Shown: piece by piece, positions 1 through 8,168 of the stretch | How positions within the stretch are numbered: the first letter of the stretch is position 1 | Layout: every line of letters begins with the position of its first letter | From: an uncultured Eubacteriales bacterium | GTDB lineage: Bacteria > Bacillota > Clostridia > Christensenellales > Borkfalkiaceae | DNA length: 38,532 nt | Direction of reading: 5' to 3' | Assembly (NCBI GenBank): GCA_949747905.1 | Contig: CATKEF010000033.1 | Location: forward strand, 1 to 38,532 | Position numbers and translations under genes: made by a program | The notes under the pieces: generated by a model | Seen by the model: only the letters and a program-made list of their open reading frames with translations | What the model was told of the DNA's origin: nothing | The model's database searches: none

Positions 1-35
1 AACAGGACTTCGATTTGAAATCCTGTTCTTTTTCA
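1..35 (+). terminator. Hairpin with T-rich tail at window edge
   Basis: AACAGGA at the left edge pairs with TCCTGTT at about 21-27, followed by a T-rich tail (CTTTTT). It looks like a rho-independent terminator for a plus-strand transcript entering from outside the window. The minus-strand flank lies outside the window, so a bidirectional role cannot be judged. Confidence 0.45.
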
Positions 36-115
36 TCGCTTGAAAGTGCAACTCTTATAAAATTTTTGTTTTTTAATCCCTATGGGAATTGCGCTTTACT
101 CAGCGGGATATTTTT

Positions 116-1567
116 TTATTCATTTTCGAGAGGCACCGAAGGAAAATCAACCCAGAATGTAGAGCCTTTACCCCGTTCGCTCTTTACACCGAACTCGAAA
201 GAATGGTTTTCAAGTATAACCTTGACGATATTCAGTCCGAGCCCTGTTCCTTTTACGGGGCGCTGATGATTTTCTTTTACGCGATAATATCTGTTCCAGA
301 TTTCCGGTAAATCCTCCCCGGCGATACCTTTACCGGTATCCCGTACGGAAAATTCCGCACGCTGTCCGTCCATACTCGATTTAAGACTTATATACACGGT
401 CTTGTCTTCGCCGGTATAATTTGCCGCGTTGCCCAAGAGATTGTAAATAACCTGCCTTATTTTTTCTTCGTCGGCGCGTGTGTAAATTCCGGAATCGATA
501 TCCACCATAAAGCTATAACCCTGCGACTCCTGCAAATATCCGAATTTGTTGATTATTCCATACACAAGTTCTGTGAGATTGAACACTTTCGGATTGATTG
601 CGTCGATGTGCGACTGTAATTTGGAAACGCTCAGAACGTCGTTAACGAGCCCGGTAAGCCTGTCCGCTTCGTCGATTATTACCTGTAAATGCTTTTCGCG
701 CTTTTCGGGATTGTCTCCGGAAATCTCCTTAACCATAGACGCATACGCTTTAATCATAGTCAGCGGCGTTTTCAAATCGTGCGTGACGTTGGCGAGAATT
801 TCATGCTGAAAATCTTCGCTTTTTTTAACTTCGTCCCGCATATGATTGAGCGTTGCCGAAAGTCTTGCCAGTTCCTTGTAGTCTGTATTGGTAAAGTTTG
901 CGGCGTAATTCCCTTTGGCAAGTTCGAGCGCGGTATCCGACATGGTTTTAAGACCGCCCGTAAGTTTCTTCGACACGGCAAAGGACACGAGCAGAGCAAG
1001 CGCCATAGCCGATATACCTATTAGCAACAAGTATAACTGAATATTGCTTACCGTCTCTTTTATAACACTCAAAGAATAAGTAACCAGAACGTATCCGGGT
1101 CCCCTGTATCTGATATTATCAAACGGGACGACGGTCGCGTAATTTAAGGCGTTACCATAGCGGTAAATGATGTTATAGCCTGTTTCAACGTTTTCAAGTC
1201 GGCTTTTCATCTCACTGAATCTGCCTCCGTCCGACTCCGCGTCCGCAAGCTCCGGAATATCCGGAATAATCACGTTACCTTTCTCGGTAAAAACGTATAC
1301 GGTGATTCCCTCTTTATAATATCTCATTATGCGCTGCTGCAAGTCCGCCGTTCCCTTTGCAATTTCCACGGTAACTTCTGTACCTATACGTTCGAGACTT
1401 AAACGCGCTTTCGATTCGAAAGTACCCGAAACGACGAAATAAAATACAGCTTCCACAAGACAGATAATCAAAACGGCAAACAGACAGAAATTGCGCCACA
1501 AAACAAGATTGACGCTCTTCGGCTTTTTAAGTTTTTTCGGTTTTTCCTCTATTATCTCAGACTTCAA
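116..1567 (-). CDS. Sensor histidine kinase (HAMP/HisKA/HATPase_c)
   Basis: Membrane sensor kinase of 483 residues, partner of the response regulator just upstream. After a basic N-terminus come TM1 (about 21-47), an extracytoplasmic sensor region of about 130 residues, TM2 (about 177-199) and a HAMP linker. The HisKA H-box HDLKTP has its phospho-acceptor His near residue 262. The ATPase domain shows an N-box (NLLGNAANYTG, about 380), G1 (DTGKGI, about 410) and G2 (GTGLGLNIVK, about 440). The only start giving the full TM1 is a TTG at 1567, which overlaps the regulator gene by 11 nt, so translational coupling is likely. It resembles the PhoR/VanS class. The signal is unknown: the sensor region has no motif I recognise. 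Confidence 0.93.
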   Translation of the reverse strand: MKSEIIEEKPKKLKKPKSVNLVLWRNFCLFAVLIICLVEAVFYFVVSGTFESKARLSLERIGTEVTVEIAKGTADLQQRIMRYYKEGITVYVFTEKGNVIIPDIPELADAESDGGRFSEMKSRLENVETGYNIIYRYGNALNYATVVPFDNIRYRGPGYVLVTYSLSVIKETVSNIQLYLLLIGISAMALALLVSFAVSKKLTGGLKTMSDTALELAKGNYAANFTNTDYKELARLSATLNHMRDEVKKSEDFQHEILANVTHDLKTPLTMIKAYASMVKEISGDNPEKREKHLQVIIDEADRLTGLVNDVLSVSKLQSHIDAINPKVFNLTELVYGIINKFGYLQESQGYSFMVDIDSGIYTRADEEKIRQVIYNLLGNAANYTGEDKTVYISLKSSMDGQRAEFSVRDTGKGIAGEDLPEIWNRYYRVKENHQRPVKGTGLGLNIVKVILENHSFEFGVKSERGKGSTFWVDFPSVPLENE

Positions 1568-2219
1568 ACTTGTATCCCAAACCTCTCAGGGTAACTATGA
1601 ATTTTCTGTATTGTTTGAGATTGGAACGCAACATTTTTATATGCGTGTCAACCGTTCTGTCGTCACCGTAGAAATCAAAACCCCATACATCCATGAGAAG
1701 TTTTTCCCTTGTAAGCGCTATCCCCTTGTTTTTTACAAAGTAAAACAGTATTTCGTACTCCTTTGGCGTAAGTTCCGCTTTCTCCCCGTCCACGTAAACG
1801 TTTCTGCCTGCAATATCTATCGTCAGCCCCTCAAACGTCATCAAATCGTTTGTATTTTCTGATATACCGCGCTTTAACACCGCATGTATGCGCGCCATAA
1901 CTTCCTTAGGAGAAAAAGGTTTCGTAACATAATCGTCCGCCCCGATTTCGAAACCGAAAAGTTTATCGTACTCCTCGCCGCGGGCGGAAAGCATAATCAC
2001 GGGTATATTCTTGATTTTTTTGATTTCCTTTACCGCGGAAAAGCCGTCAAGCTTAGGCATCATAACATCCATAAGAATTATATCGAAGTCGTTTTCCCTG
2101 CAAAGTTTAACCGCCTGCATACCGTCGACCGCCTCGTACGCAGTACCGCCTTCGAACTCGACATACTCTTTAAGCACACCGCGAATCATCTCTTCGTCGT
2201 CTACTATAAGTACTTTCAT
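1557..2219 (-). CDS. OmpR/PhoB-family response regulator
   Basis: DNA-binding response regulator of 220 residues. The receiver domain has acidic residues in VDDEE (7-9), phospho-acceptor Asp51 in LMDVMMPKLDG, Ser79 and Lys100 in VTKPF. From about 125 to the end is a winged-helix domain of the OmpR type (LTPKEYEILFYFVKN, then TVDTHIKMLR). An AGGAG Shine-Dalgarno lies 6 nt before ATG. It is first in a two-gene operon with the kinase. Its promoter is at 2318-2346 and its target genes cannot be inferred from the neighbourhood. Confidence 0.95.
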   Translation of the reverse strand: MKVLIVDDEEMIRGVLKEYVEFEGGTAYEAVDGMQAVKLCRENDFDIILMDVMMPKLDGFSAVKEIKKIKNIPVIMLSARGEEYDKLFGFEIGADDYVTKPFSPKEVMARIHAVLKRGISENTNDLMTFEGLTIDIAGRNVYVDGEKAELTPKEYEILFYFVKNKGIALTREKLLMDVWGFDFYGDDRTVDTHIKMLRSNLKQYRKFIVTLRGLGYKFEV

Positions 2220-2317
2220 TTCAATCTCCTGTAAATTTTTATACCGATTATACCCCGCGAGTATAAACGCCTTTTAAAACCGCAATGAAAAGTTTGTGAA
2301 ATTTTCACCTTAAATTC

Positions 2318-2346
2318 ATTTTAACATAATAATTTTTTCAAGTCAA
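2318..2346 (-). promoter_or_regulatory. Sigma-A promoter for the two-component operon
   Basis: On the minus strand TTGACT (2341-2346), a 17-nt spacer and TAAAAT (2318-2323). The predicted start is near 2311, about 90 nt ahead of the regulator ATG. An interrupted palindrome, GTGAAA-T-TTTCAC (2296-2308), lies within the first 15 nt of the transcript and could be an operator or autoregulatory site. Confidence 0.6.
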
Positions 2347-2360
2347 CAGCAACGAACGTC

Positions 2361-2389
2361 TTGACAAAATACCGCGCCGATGATATAAT
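2361..2389 (+). promoter_or_regulatory. Consensus sigma-A promoter for the rSAM repair pair
   Basis: TTGACA (2361-2366), 17-nt spacer and TATAAT (2384-2389): a perfect consensus promoter. It diverges from the two-component promoter, whose -35 box is 15 bp away. The predicted start is near 2396, at the first base of a 16-bp palindrome. Such a strong promoter would fit a repressed gene. Confidence 0.8.
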
Positions 2390-2395
2390 AGCTTG

Positions 2396-2411
2396 GCAAA
2401 CATATGTTTGC
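2396..2411 (+). promoter_or_regulatory. 16-bp perfect palindrome, LexA-box-like
   Basis: GCAAACATATGTTTGC is a perfect palindrome at the predicted transcription start of the repair operon. The Gram-positive LexA/DinR box is CGAAC-N4-GTTCG; this differs by one base per half-site (AAAC for GAAC). The ATAT core and position fit a repressor blocking initiation. LexA control is inferred. Confidence 0.5.
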
Positions 2412-2438
2412 AATACGTGACAACGGTGACTTTTCGGT

Positions 2439-3695
2439 ATGATTGACATAAAAAAACTGGAAATTCTGACAGAAAGCGCAAAATATGACGTAACCTGCTC
2501 GTCTTCCGGGTCGAAACGGGCAAACCGCGCAGGCGGACTGGGAAACGGCGCCGCGGAAGGCATATGCCACTCTTTTACCCCTGACGGCAGGTGCATTTCG
2601 CTTTTGAAAATTCTTATGAGCAACGAATGCGTATACGATTGCGAATACTGCCCGAACCGCCGCAGCGCGGACGTTCCCAGGGCGCGTATTACGCCCGACG
2701 AAATCTGCGAACTCGTAATTAACTTTTATAAGAGAAATTACATCGAAGGACTTTTTCTCTCTTCCGCCGTATTCGAAACGCCCGACAGAACCATGGAGCT
2801 TTTGACGGAAACCGTAATAAAGCTGAGAAAAGTTTATAATTTCAACGGATATATTCATTTAAAAGGCATACCGCACTCCGACGGAGCGCTTGTAATGCGG
2901 GCGGCGCGTCTGGTCGACAGAATGAGCTATAACGTAGAACTGCCCAGCGAGAGTTCGCTCAAACTTTTAGCACCGCAAAAATCGAAACAAAGTCTGCTGC
3001 TTCCCATGAAGAATCTCAAAGAAGCGATAATTTACGACAAAGAGAACGGAGTTCGCAGAAACAGAGTTCTGCCTGCGGGACAGACAACCCAGATGATTAT
3101 AGGCGCTTCGCCCGAAAGCGACGGTCAGATTCTCAGGCTGACCGAAGCGCTTTACAGAAACATGAATCTGAAAAGAGTCTATTACTCCTCGTATATCCCC
3201 GTAGTAAAAAGCAATAAGTTGCCCGCCGTCGGCGCAGGGCTGTTGCGCGAACACAGACTTTACCAAGCCGACTGGCTCATAAGATTTTACGGCTTCGACG
3301 TTTCGGAAATCTGTAACAAACAGGAAAATCTGGCACCCGAATACGACCCGAAATGCGCATGGGCGCTTAAAAATATGCACCTTTTCCCCGTCGAAATAAA
3401 CAGAGCGCCTTTGGAAGTGCTGCTGCGTGTGCCGGGGATAGGGGCAAAAAGCGCATATAAAATAGTTGAAGCGAGAAGATTTTCGCAACTTGGCTTCGAT
3501 AATCTCGCAAAAATGCGCATAGTATTAAAGAGAGCAAAGCACTTTATTACGTGCAAAGGTAAATTTTACGGCGCGGATAATTTTGCGCAGGTAAAAACTT
3601 CCCTTCTTCTTGACGGAAGAAAGGAAATCGACGAACAGCTTACAATGTTCTCCTCACCCGATACGGCGCTTTCCGCTCTCACGGGTAATATATGA
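2439..3695 (+). CDS. Putative DNA modification/repair radical SAM protein
   Basis: Radical SAM enzyme of 418 residues. The cluster-binding motif CVYDCEYC places Cys64, Cys68 and Cys71 (Cx3Cx2C), preceded by a conserved Gly-rich N-terminal stretch. A helix-hairpin-helix element (VPGIGAKSAYKI, about 328-345) indicates DNA binding. This is the layout of the family usually annotated as a DNA modification/repair radical SAM protein, which occurs next to a DUF4130 or uracil-DNA-glycosylase-like partner, as here. The partner starts inside the stop codon (ATGA overlap). A GGTGA element about 9 nt before ATG is the only ribosome-binding site. The chemistry is not established; spore photoproduct lyase is a more distant relative. 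Confidence 0.88.
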   Translation: MIDIKKLEILTESAKYDVTCSSSGSKRANRAGGLGNGAAEGICHSFTPDGRCISLLKILMSNECVYDCEYCPNRRSADVPRARITPDEICELVINFYKRNYIEGLFLSSAVFETPDRTMELLTETVIKLRKVYNFNGYIHLKGIPHSDGALVMRAARLVDRMSYNVELPSESSLKLLAPQKSKQSLLLPMKNLKEAIIYDKENGVRRNRVLPAGQTTQMIIGASPESDGQILRLTEALYRNMNLKRVYYSSYIPVVKSNKLPAVGAGLLREHRLYQADWLIRFYGFDVSEICNKQENLAPEYDPKCAWALKNMHLFPVEINRAPLEVLLRVPGIGAKSAYKIVEARRFSQLGFDNLAKMRIVLKRAKHFITCKGKFYGADNFAQVKTSLLLDGRKEIDEQLTMFSSPDTALSALTGNI

Positions 3696-4420
3696 AAATT
3701 TACATTTGCGACGGCTCCTTACAATCGTTCTTCACGGCCGTATTCGACGCATTCGGCGACGAATCGAGCATTATAACATCGGACAATGCAATTCAGCTTT
3801 CGCTTGAAAGCGAAATAATCAAAGTAGGTTTCGACCGCGAAAAAGCTGAACGGGTTATACGCGGAATCGAAAAAATAGACAGAGAAGCCGTACAAGACAT
3901 ATCGTTTGCACTCAGAAGCTGCGACGGACTAAAAGAACAGACCTGTTTAGGATATATACGAAGAATTTTCGAACGAAAAAGGCCTGTAAAAAAAGCATAT
4001 AATTTCCCGGAAGTGACGGAGTTCAACGATATTCTTTATAAAGTGACGGGCGAGACGCACCGTTTGAAAGGACTTTTAAGATTTATGGAGAGTGCAAGCG
4101 GCGCGTACTACGCCCCCTATTCTCCCGACAACGACATTACCGAACTGCTGATGCCGCATTTTGCGGAAAGATTCAAATCGGAAAAATTCGTAATTCACGA
4201 CTTAAAACGAAAACTTGCGGGAATGTACGACGGGCACGAATGGTTTATAGGCTACGCGGGCGAAGCCGAAGTGTATCTTTCGGAATACGAAAAAGCATTT
4301 GAAACGCTATGGAAAAAGTATTACAAAGCGGTAAACATAAAAGAGCGACCGCATGAAAAACAAATGAAAGGGTCAATGCCCGTGCGCTATTGGAAATATC
4401 TGCCTGAAAAGAAAGATTAA
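3692..4420 (+). CDS. DUF4130 DNA metabolism protein, radical SAM partner
   Basis: Protein of 242 residues matching the family that accompanies the radical SAM repair protein (TIGR03915/DUF4130 type). Recognisable stretches are the ETHRLKGLLRFME region at about 120-132 and a C-terminal MPVRYWKYLPEK segment. In many bacteria the same domain is fused in front of a uracil-DNA glycosylase, which suggests it hands DNA or lesions to a base-excision step; here there is no fused glycosylase. It overlaps the upstream gene by 4 nt (ATGA), so it is translationally coupled and shares the promoter and LexA-like site. No catalytic motif is evident. Confidence 0.8.
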   Translation: MKIYICDGSLQSFFTAVFDAFGDESSIITSDNAIQLSLESEIIKVGFDREKAERVIRGIEKIDREAVQDISFALRSCDGLKEQTCLGYIRRIFERKRPVKKAYNFPEVTEFNDILYKVTGETHRLKGLLRFMESASGAYYAPYSPDNDITELLMPHFAERFKSEKFVIHDLKRKLAGMYDGHEWFIGYAGEAEVYLSEYEKAFETLWKKYYKAVNIKERPHEKQMKGSMPVRYWKYLPEKKD

Positions 4421-4424
4421 CGGA

Positions 4425-4580
4425 TATTTTGCTTACGCTCAACATGACAAAAATTAACGCGCTACCGTCATTTCGGGCGGAATATGCTGTTCTCGGCGTA
4501 TTTGTCATTTCGGGGCTGTCCCTCTGGCACTTCGAGGCTTGCCGGGAAATCAGATGTTTCGCCGTCACTCGTCATGACAA
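4425..4580. repeat. Decayed dispersed intergenic repeat
   Basis: Non-coding spacer between convergent genes holding degenerate copies, in both orientations, of the GCTCGGAATGACA repeat seen elsewhere in the window (for example TCATTTCGGGC, CTTCGAGGCTTGCC, CGTCATGACAAAG). Open frames across it have no ribosome-binding site. Confidence 0.55.
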
Positions 4581-4581
4581 A

Positions 4582-4620
4582 GGCGCGCGGGTTCATACCC
4601 GCGCGCCTTTTATTTATTTT
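4582..4620. terminator. Bidirectional terminator, rSAM operon / mrp
   Basis: GGCGCGCGGG (4582-4591), loop TTCATA, CCCGCGCGCC (4598-4607), then TTTTATTTATTTT. It ends the plus-strand repair operon. It overlaps the 3' end of the convergent mrp-like gene and may act in both directions. Confidence 0.85.
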
Positions 4621-5444
4621 ACTTTATTCAAAATTTTATCGGCAAATTCGGAAAGATAATTGTTTTCGAATTTCTCGATTTTACCCGCGTCGGCAGCCTT
4701 CGTAAGTTCTCCGTCCACGGGAAGTTTCGCAACAACGGGAATTCCGTTTTCGAGCGCGATTGCATCTACAGAGCTTTCACCGAATACGGAAATTCGACGT
4801 CCGCAGTCGGGGCATTCGATATAACTCATATTTTCCACAATGCCGAGAATGGGAACGTTCATCATGTGCGCCATATTGACGGCTTTTTGAACAATCATTC
4901 CGACCAAATCCTGCGGAGTGGTCACAATAACCACACCGTCTATGGGAATGCTTTGAAAAACAGTCAAAGGCACGTCGCCCGTACCGGGAGGCATATCGAT
5001 AAACATAATATCAACTCCCGTCCATATAACGTCCGTCCAGAATTGCAGAACGGTCCCGGAAATAAGCGAACCGCGCCAAACAACGGGTTCCGCCTCGTTT
5101 TCAAGCAGAACGTTCATCGACATTATCTGAACACCGCTTTCCGTCACCACCGGAAGAATTCCGTTATCGCTGCCCATCGCACGTTCTTTAACTCCGAACA
5201 TGCGGGGAATCGAAGGTCCCGTAATATCGGCGTCCATAATCGCAGTGACGAGCCCCTTTTCCTGAGCTGCCGCGGCAAGAAGGGAACATGTCATAGATTT
5301 ACCTACCCCGCCCTTACCGGAGACAACGGCGATAACCTTTTTAATATCGCTGAATTCGTGAGGTTTTTTGATTAAACTTTTTTTATCGCGCGAGGAACAG
5401 TTTTCACCGCACGAAGAACAATCGTGAGAACAATTTTCAGCCAT
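4614..5444 (-). CDS. Mrp/NBP35-type Fe-S carrier P-loop ATPase
   Basis: Cytosolic ATPase of 276 residues in the MRP/ApbC/NBP35 group, which binds and transfers iron-sulfur clusters. The deviant Walker A motif SGKGGVGKS lies at about 42-50, and a conserved DMPPGTGD follows mid-protein. A C-terminal CPDC (about 211-214) supplies the bridging cluster cysteines. The N-terminus carries an extra cysteine cluster (Cys5, 9, 12 and 16), as in NBP35-like members. AGGTGA precedes ATG by 4 nt. It stands alone on the minus strand, with no suf or isc genes beside it. Possible clients in the window include the Fe-S fumarase and the radical SAM enzyme (inference only). Confidence 0.9.
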   Translation of the reverse strand: MAENCSHDCSSCGENCSSRDKKSLIKKPHEFSDIKKVIAVVSGKGGVGKSMTCSLLAAAAQEKGLVTAIMDADITGPSIPRMFGVKERAMGSDNGILPVVTESGVQIMSMNVLLENEAEPVVWRGSLISGTVLQFWTDVIWTGVDIMFIDMPPGTGDVPLTVFQSIPIDGVVIVTTPQDLVGMIVQKAVNMAHMMNVPILGIVENMSYIECPDCGRRISVFGESSVDAIALENGIPVVAKLPVDGELTKAADAGKIEKFENNYLSEFADKILNKVK

Positions 5445-5814
5445 AATTCACCTGTAAAATAATATCTTTCGACGTTATATCTTTAAGTTTGCCGCATTTA
5501 AATGACTTTCTCCGTAATGTTAAGCGGCAGAAACCATAAGATTTCTCGGTAAGCCTCGAAATGAAAGCGGAATATTGTTTCGTGATGACATAGAGGCATT
5601 GCCCCGAAACGACCGTGTCACTCAAAATGACCAAGCAACAGATGCGCCAGACACAACGAAAGGGTTGACGCTTTAACCCGCCCGGAAAAAAAGATGCTGA
5701 GAGCATCTTACCCGTTTCGAAACGACAGAGACTATCGATACGAAACAGTGTTTTTATATTTTAAATTATGGACAATGAAAAGTCAAGCTAAAAGCAATTT
5801 TGTATTAAATTTAC
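5445..5814. other. Gene-free spacer with repeat remnants and GTTTCG/CGAAAC sites
   Basis: No credible coding frame: the only open frames lack start signals and cross repeat remnants (CTCGAAATGA, CTCAAAATGACC). Visible structure includes the hairpin AAGATGCT-GAG-AGCATCTT (5691-5709), a GGGTT/AACCC hairpin near 5663-5679 and the palindrome CGTTTCGAAACG (5713-5724). Further GTTTCG or CGAAAC half-sites lie near 5578, 5605 and 5740. Confidence 0.45.
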
Positions 5815-5843
5815 TTGCTAAAATTAAAGTTTTCTGTTAAAAT
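5815..5843 (+). promoter_or_regulatory. Promoter of SRP RNA gene
   Basis: TTGCTA (5815-5820), 17-nt spacer, TAAAAT (5838-5843). The predicted start at about 5850 coincides with the first base-paired nucleotides of the RNA. Confidence 0.8.
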
Positions 5844-5849
5844 GATTGC

Positions 5850-6121
5850 ACTGTGCTAAGTGGGGAGTTAGCGGTGCCCTGTACCTGCAATCCGCTATAG
5901 CAGGACCGAATGTCTTTCCCGACGTAACAAATGGAAGGCCGCGCTTTATAAGGAATGTTGATAGCAAGGTCTTATGCAACCGACAACTGCGAACCGTGTC
6001 AGGATAGGGATATAGCAGCACTAAACAGTATCGTCGGTGTGCCATAGGGGAGCTTTGGAGGAGTTACCTGTAAGGCTAACGTTTCGGTTTGTTCCGGCAA
6101 AAAAGACTGCACAGCTTTTTT
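5850..6121 (+). ncRNA. ffs: Signal recognition particle RNA, large bacterial type
   Basis: RNA of about 272 nt, close to the roughly 270-nt scRNA of Bacillus. The 5' Alu-like domain (GGGGAGTTAGCGGTGCCCTG then AATCCGCTATAGCAGG) is characteristic of clostridial large SRP RNA. Helix 1 closes the molecule: CTGTGC (5851-5856) pairs with GCACAG (6109-6114), followed by T6. The S-domain symmetric loop is intact, with TCAGG (5999-6003) facing AGCAGCA (6014-6020). The apical hairpin is unusual: an AUA/UAU stem caps a GGGA tetraloop (6007-6010), where the usual sequence is UCC-GGAA-GGA. It scaffolds Ffh for co-translational membrane targeting. Confidence 0.92.
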
Positions 6122-6152
6122 GAAATTTTCCGCAAAATGTTATTTAAGCGGT

Positions 6153-6181
6153 AAAAGGGAGAATTCACTCTCCCTTTTTTC
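6153..6181 (+). terminator. Terminator downstream of SRP RNA
   Basis: AAAAGGGAGA (6153-6162), loop ATTCAC, TCTCCCTTTT (6169-6178), continuing into a T-run. A strong rho-independent terminator that can end the SRP transcript if the weaker T6 at 6116-6121 does not. Confidence 0.85.
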
Positions 6182-6205
6182 TTTTTACGTTTGCTTTCAT
6201 AAAAT

Positions 6206-6246
6206 CGGCGCCCGCGCAAAATTGCGCGGGCGCTTTTAATTATTTT
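6206..6246. terminator. GC-rich terminator hairpin after the ABC permease
   Basis: The inverted repeat CGCCCGCGCAA / TTGCGCGGGCG lies between the SRP terminator and the end of the ABC permease gene. The T-rich flank is better on the plus side (CTTTTAATTATTTTTT) than on the minus side (GATTTTATG), but position suggests it also ends the minus-strand operon. Confidence 0.6.
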
Positions 6247-7373
6247 TTGAACATTATTTTTTCGCTCTTGAACATAAATGCAAGCAACACTACAAGCAGC
6301 GCCGCAACGACAAGATTGCTTATTATCGCAAGCGCAACACCCAACGGCGACGCTGTCATACTCATTATCGCAGCCATTGCAAGTCCGCTGCCGGCAAGCG
6401 GTATTGCGTAAAGCCCCACGGAAGCAGACGGAGCAAAGATGGAAACCATACCGAGCACAATAACCGCCATCATCATCGGACCAATCAAAGCACCCGCTTC
6501 TTTAACGCTTTTTGCAAGCGCGGACAGCACGGAAAACGCCGATATAATGACCAGCACAACGGAAATGATTATTCCGAACAGCATAAAATATTCTCCGACT
6601 CCGTAAGGCACCGCACCGAGGTTTATAGAGCTGCCCATAAGTTTCGGAAGAGACAATATAACGCCTATAAAACTGGAAATGCCGCCGAGGAGCGCAAAGA
6701 AAGTCAGACTCAATATTTTACCGAGTGCTATTTCCGAACGATTGACGGGAGTTATGAGCATTGTCGCCATTGTGCCCCTCTCCTTTTCGCCCGCTATCGA
6801 TTCGGGAGCCACAGCCATGCAAGCCGACGCAAGCAACGCGAACATGAGCACGGGAACCATCATAGACATAATCTGTTTTGTTGAACTTTCCTCACTTGCG
6901 AGATTATAAATGCCTCCACCGGCGTTTATAGTGAACGCAGGTTTTGTGAATGCACCAAGCACGGACGCAACAAGATTATATGCAAAAGAAGAATTCTGCT
7001 CCGCCGAATTGAAATAAATTTCCACGTCGGGAACTTTTACTCCGCCGTAATTATCCTCGAAATCGGCAGGAAATACCACGGCAACATCTATTGTGCCGTC
7101 CTCGACGAGAGCCTTGGCGCTGTCAACGTCGGCAATGCCGCCTTCTACTTCGAGCACAAGCCCGAGAGTCTCGCTCATTGAAGCGGGAGCACCCGAAATA
7201 TATGCCTTGGGTTTATAATCTTTGGGCGTAGCGCCTATATTTGCAAACACCGTGCCCATAAGCGAATAAATGACGTATATCATTATTCCCGGGAGAATAA
7301 CGGTCAGAATCATTCTCTTATCCCTGAAAAAGCGGGAAAATTCTTTTTTTACTATTGTAAAAACATTTTTCAT
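6240..7373 (-). CDS. ABC-2 type transporter permease (NatB-like)
   Basis: Integral membrane subunit of 377 residues of an ABC exporter. The arrangement is that of ABC-2/NatB proteins: a first membrane helix at about 21-41 (MILTVILPGIMIYVI), a long extracytoplasmic loop of about 130 residues, then a block of about five to six helices from about 170 to the C-terminus. A conserved AGEKERGTMATMLITPV segment lies on the cytoplasmic side. The ATG overlaps the stop of the ATPase gene by 4 nt (ATGA) and is preceded by GGGAG. With the neighbour it forms a complete exporter. NatAB exports sodium in Bacillus, but related pairs export drugs or peptides, so the substrate is open. Control by the divergent Xre protein is likely. 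Confidence 0.88.
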   Translation of the reverse strand: MKNVFTIVKKEFSRFFRDKRMILTVILPGIMIYVIYSLMGTVFANIGATPKDYKPKAYISGAPASMSETLGLVLEVEGGIADVDSAKALVEDGTIDVAVVFPADFEDNYGGVKVPDVEIYFNSAEQNSSFAYNLVASVLGAFTKPAFTINAGGGIYNLASEESSTKQIMSMMVPVLMFALLASACMAVAPESIAGEKERGTMATMLITPVNRSEIALGKILSLTFFALLGGISSFIGVILSLPKLMGSSINLGAVPYGVGEYFMLFGIIISVVLVIISAFSVLSALAKSVKEAGALIGPMMMAVIVLGMVSIFAPSASVGLYAIPLAGSGLAMAAIMSMTASPLGVALAIISNLVVAALLVVLLAFMFKSEKIMFKK

Positions 7374-8146
7374 ATTTTTTCTCCCGTAGTTTTTTCATAT
7401 AACTCGAAAAAAGTATCTTCAAGACTTTTTTCGCCCGTAAGTTCAGCCAAAGGCGCAAGAGCGACCAGTTTTCCGCCTATAATAACGCCCACCCTGTCGC
7501 ATAGCTTTTCCACCAAAGAAAAAATATGTGTTGAAAGAATTATGGTTTTTCCGCCTGCTTTAAGCTCTTCCAGAAAATCGGTCACGACCTTTGCGGTAAG
7601 AACGTCCAGACCGTTTGTCGGCTCATCGAATATAATCAGGTCCGGGTCGTGCGCAATGGAAACAACCAAGGAAACCTTCTGCTTCATACCCGTTGACAGA
7701 TTGGCGATTTTAACTTCGGCAAACCTGTCTATTCCGAACTTTCCGAATAAAAACCGCTTTCTGTTCGCCGCAACTGCTTTATCTACGCCGTAAAGCTCGC
7801 AGAAAAAATCGAAAATATAGTTGGGAGTAAAAAATTCTTCGAGCTTCAGTTCGCTGGTAAGAAATCCTATTTTCTTGCGGACTTCCTTCTCTTCCTTTGT
7901 TATGCTTTTTCCGCAAATAATCGCGGAACCGCTGTCCGGTTTTATCAGGGTTGCCAGCATTCTCAAAGTTGTGGTTTTACCTGCGCCGTTGGGACCCAAA
8001 AGTCCGAAAATTTCTCCGCGGTAAGCCGAAAAACTGAGACTGTCCACGGCAACTTTGACCTTTTTATCGGTCTGCTCCAGTTTGCGCTGTTTTGACGAAA
8101 GTTTAAAGCTCTTCGTCAAACCCTCTGTTTTTATTATTTCTTCCAT
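7370..8146 (-). CDS. ABC transporter ATP-binding protein (NatA-like)
   Basis: ATPase subunit of 258 residues powering the adjacent permease. Walker A is GPNGAGKTTT (51-60), the signature is LSTGMKQKVSL (about 157), Walker B is DLIIFDEPTNGLD (about 172) and the switch His is in LSTH (about 203). An insertion of charged residues sits at 15-35, ahead of the usual DSLSF strand. AGGAA precedes ATG. The promoter at 8180-8208 carries a palindrome inside its spacer, and the regulator gene diverges immediately upstream, as in many drug or antimicrobial-peptide efflux modules. Confidence 0.93.
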   Translation of the reverse strand: MEEIIKTEGLTKSFKLSSKQRKLEQTDKKVKVAVDSLSFSAYRGEIFGLLGPNGAGKTTTLRMLATLIKPDSGSAIICGKSITKEEKEVRKKIGFLTSELKLEEFFTPNYIFDFFCELYGVDKAVAANRKRFLFGKFGIDRFAEVKIANLSTGMKQKVSLVVSIAHDPDLIIFDEPTNGLDVLTAKVVTDFLEELKAGGKTIILSTHIFSLVEKLCDRVGVIIGGKLVALAPLAELTGEKSLEDTFFELYEKTTGEKI

Positions 8147-8168
8147 ATATTATTTCCTTAAAATACAA

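Noticed and set aside
5437-5706. 89-codon minus-strand ORF in the spacer upstream of mrp
   Set aside because: It runs through repeat debris, has no start signal and shows no protein-like composition.
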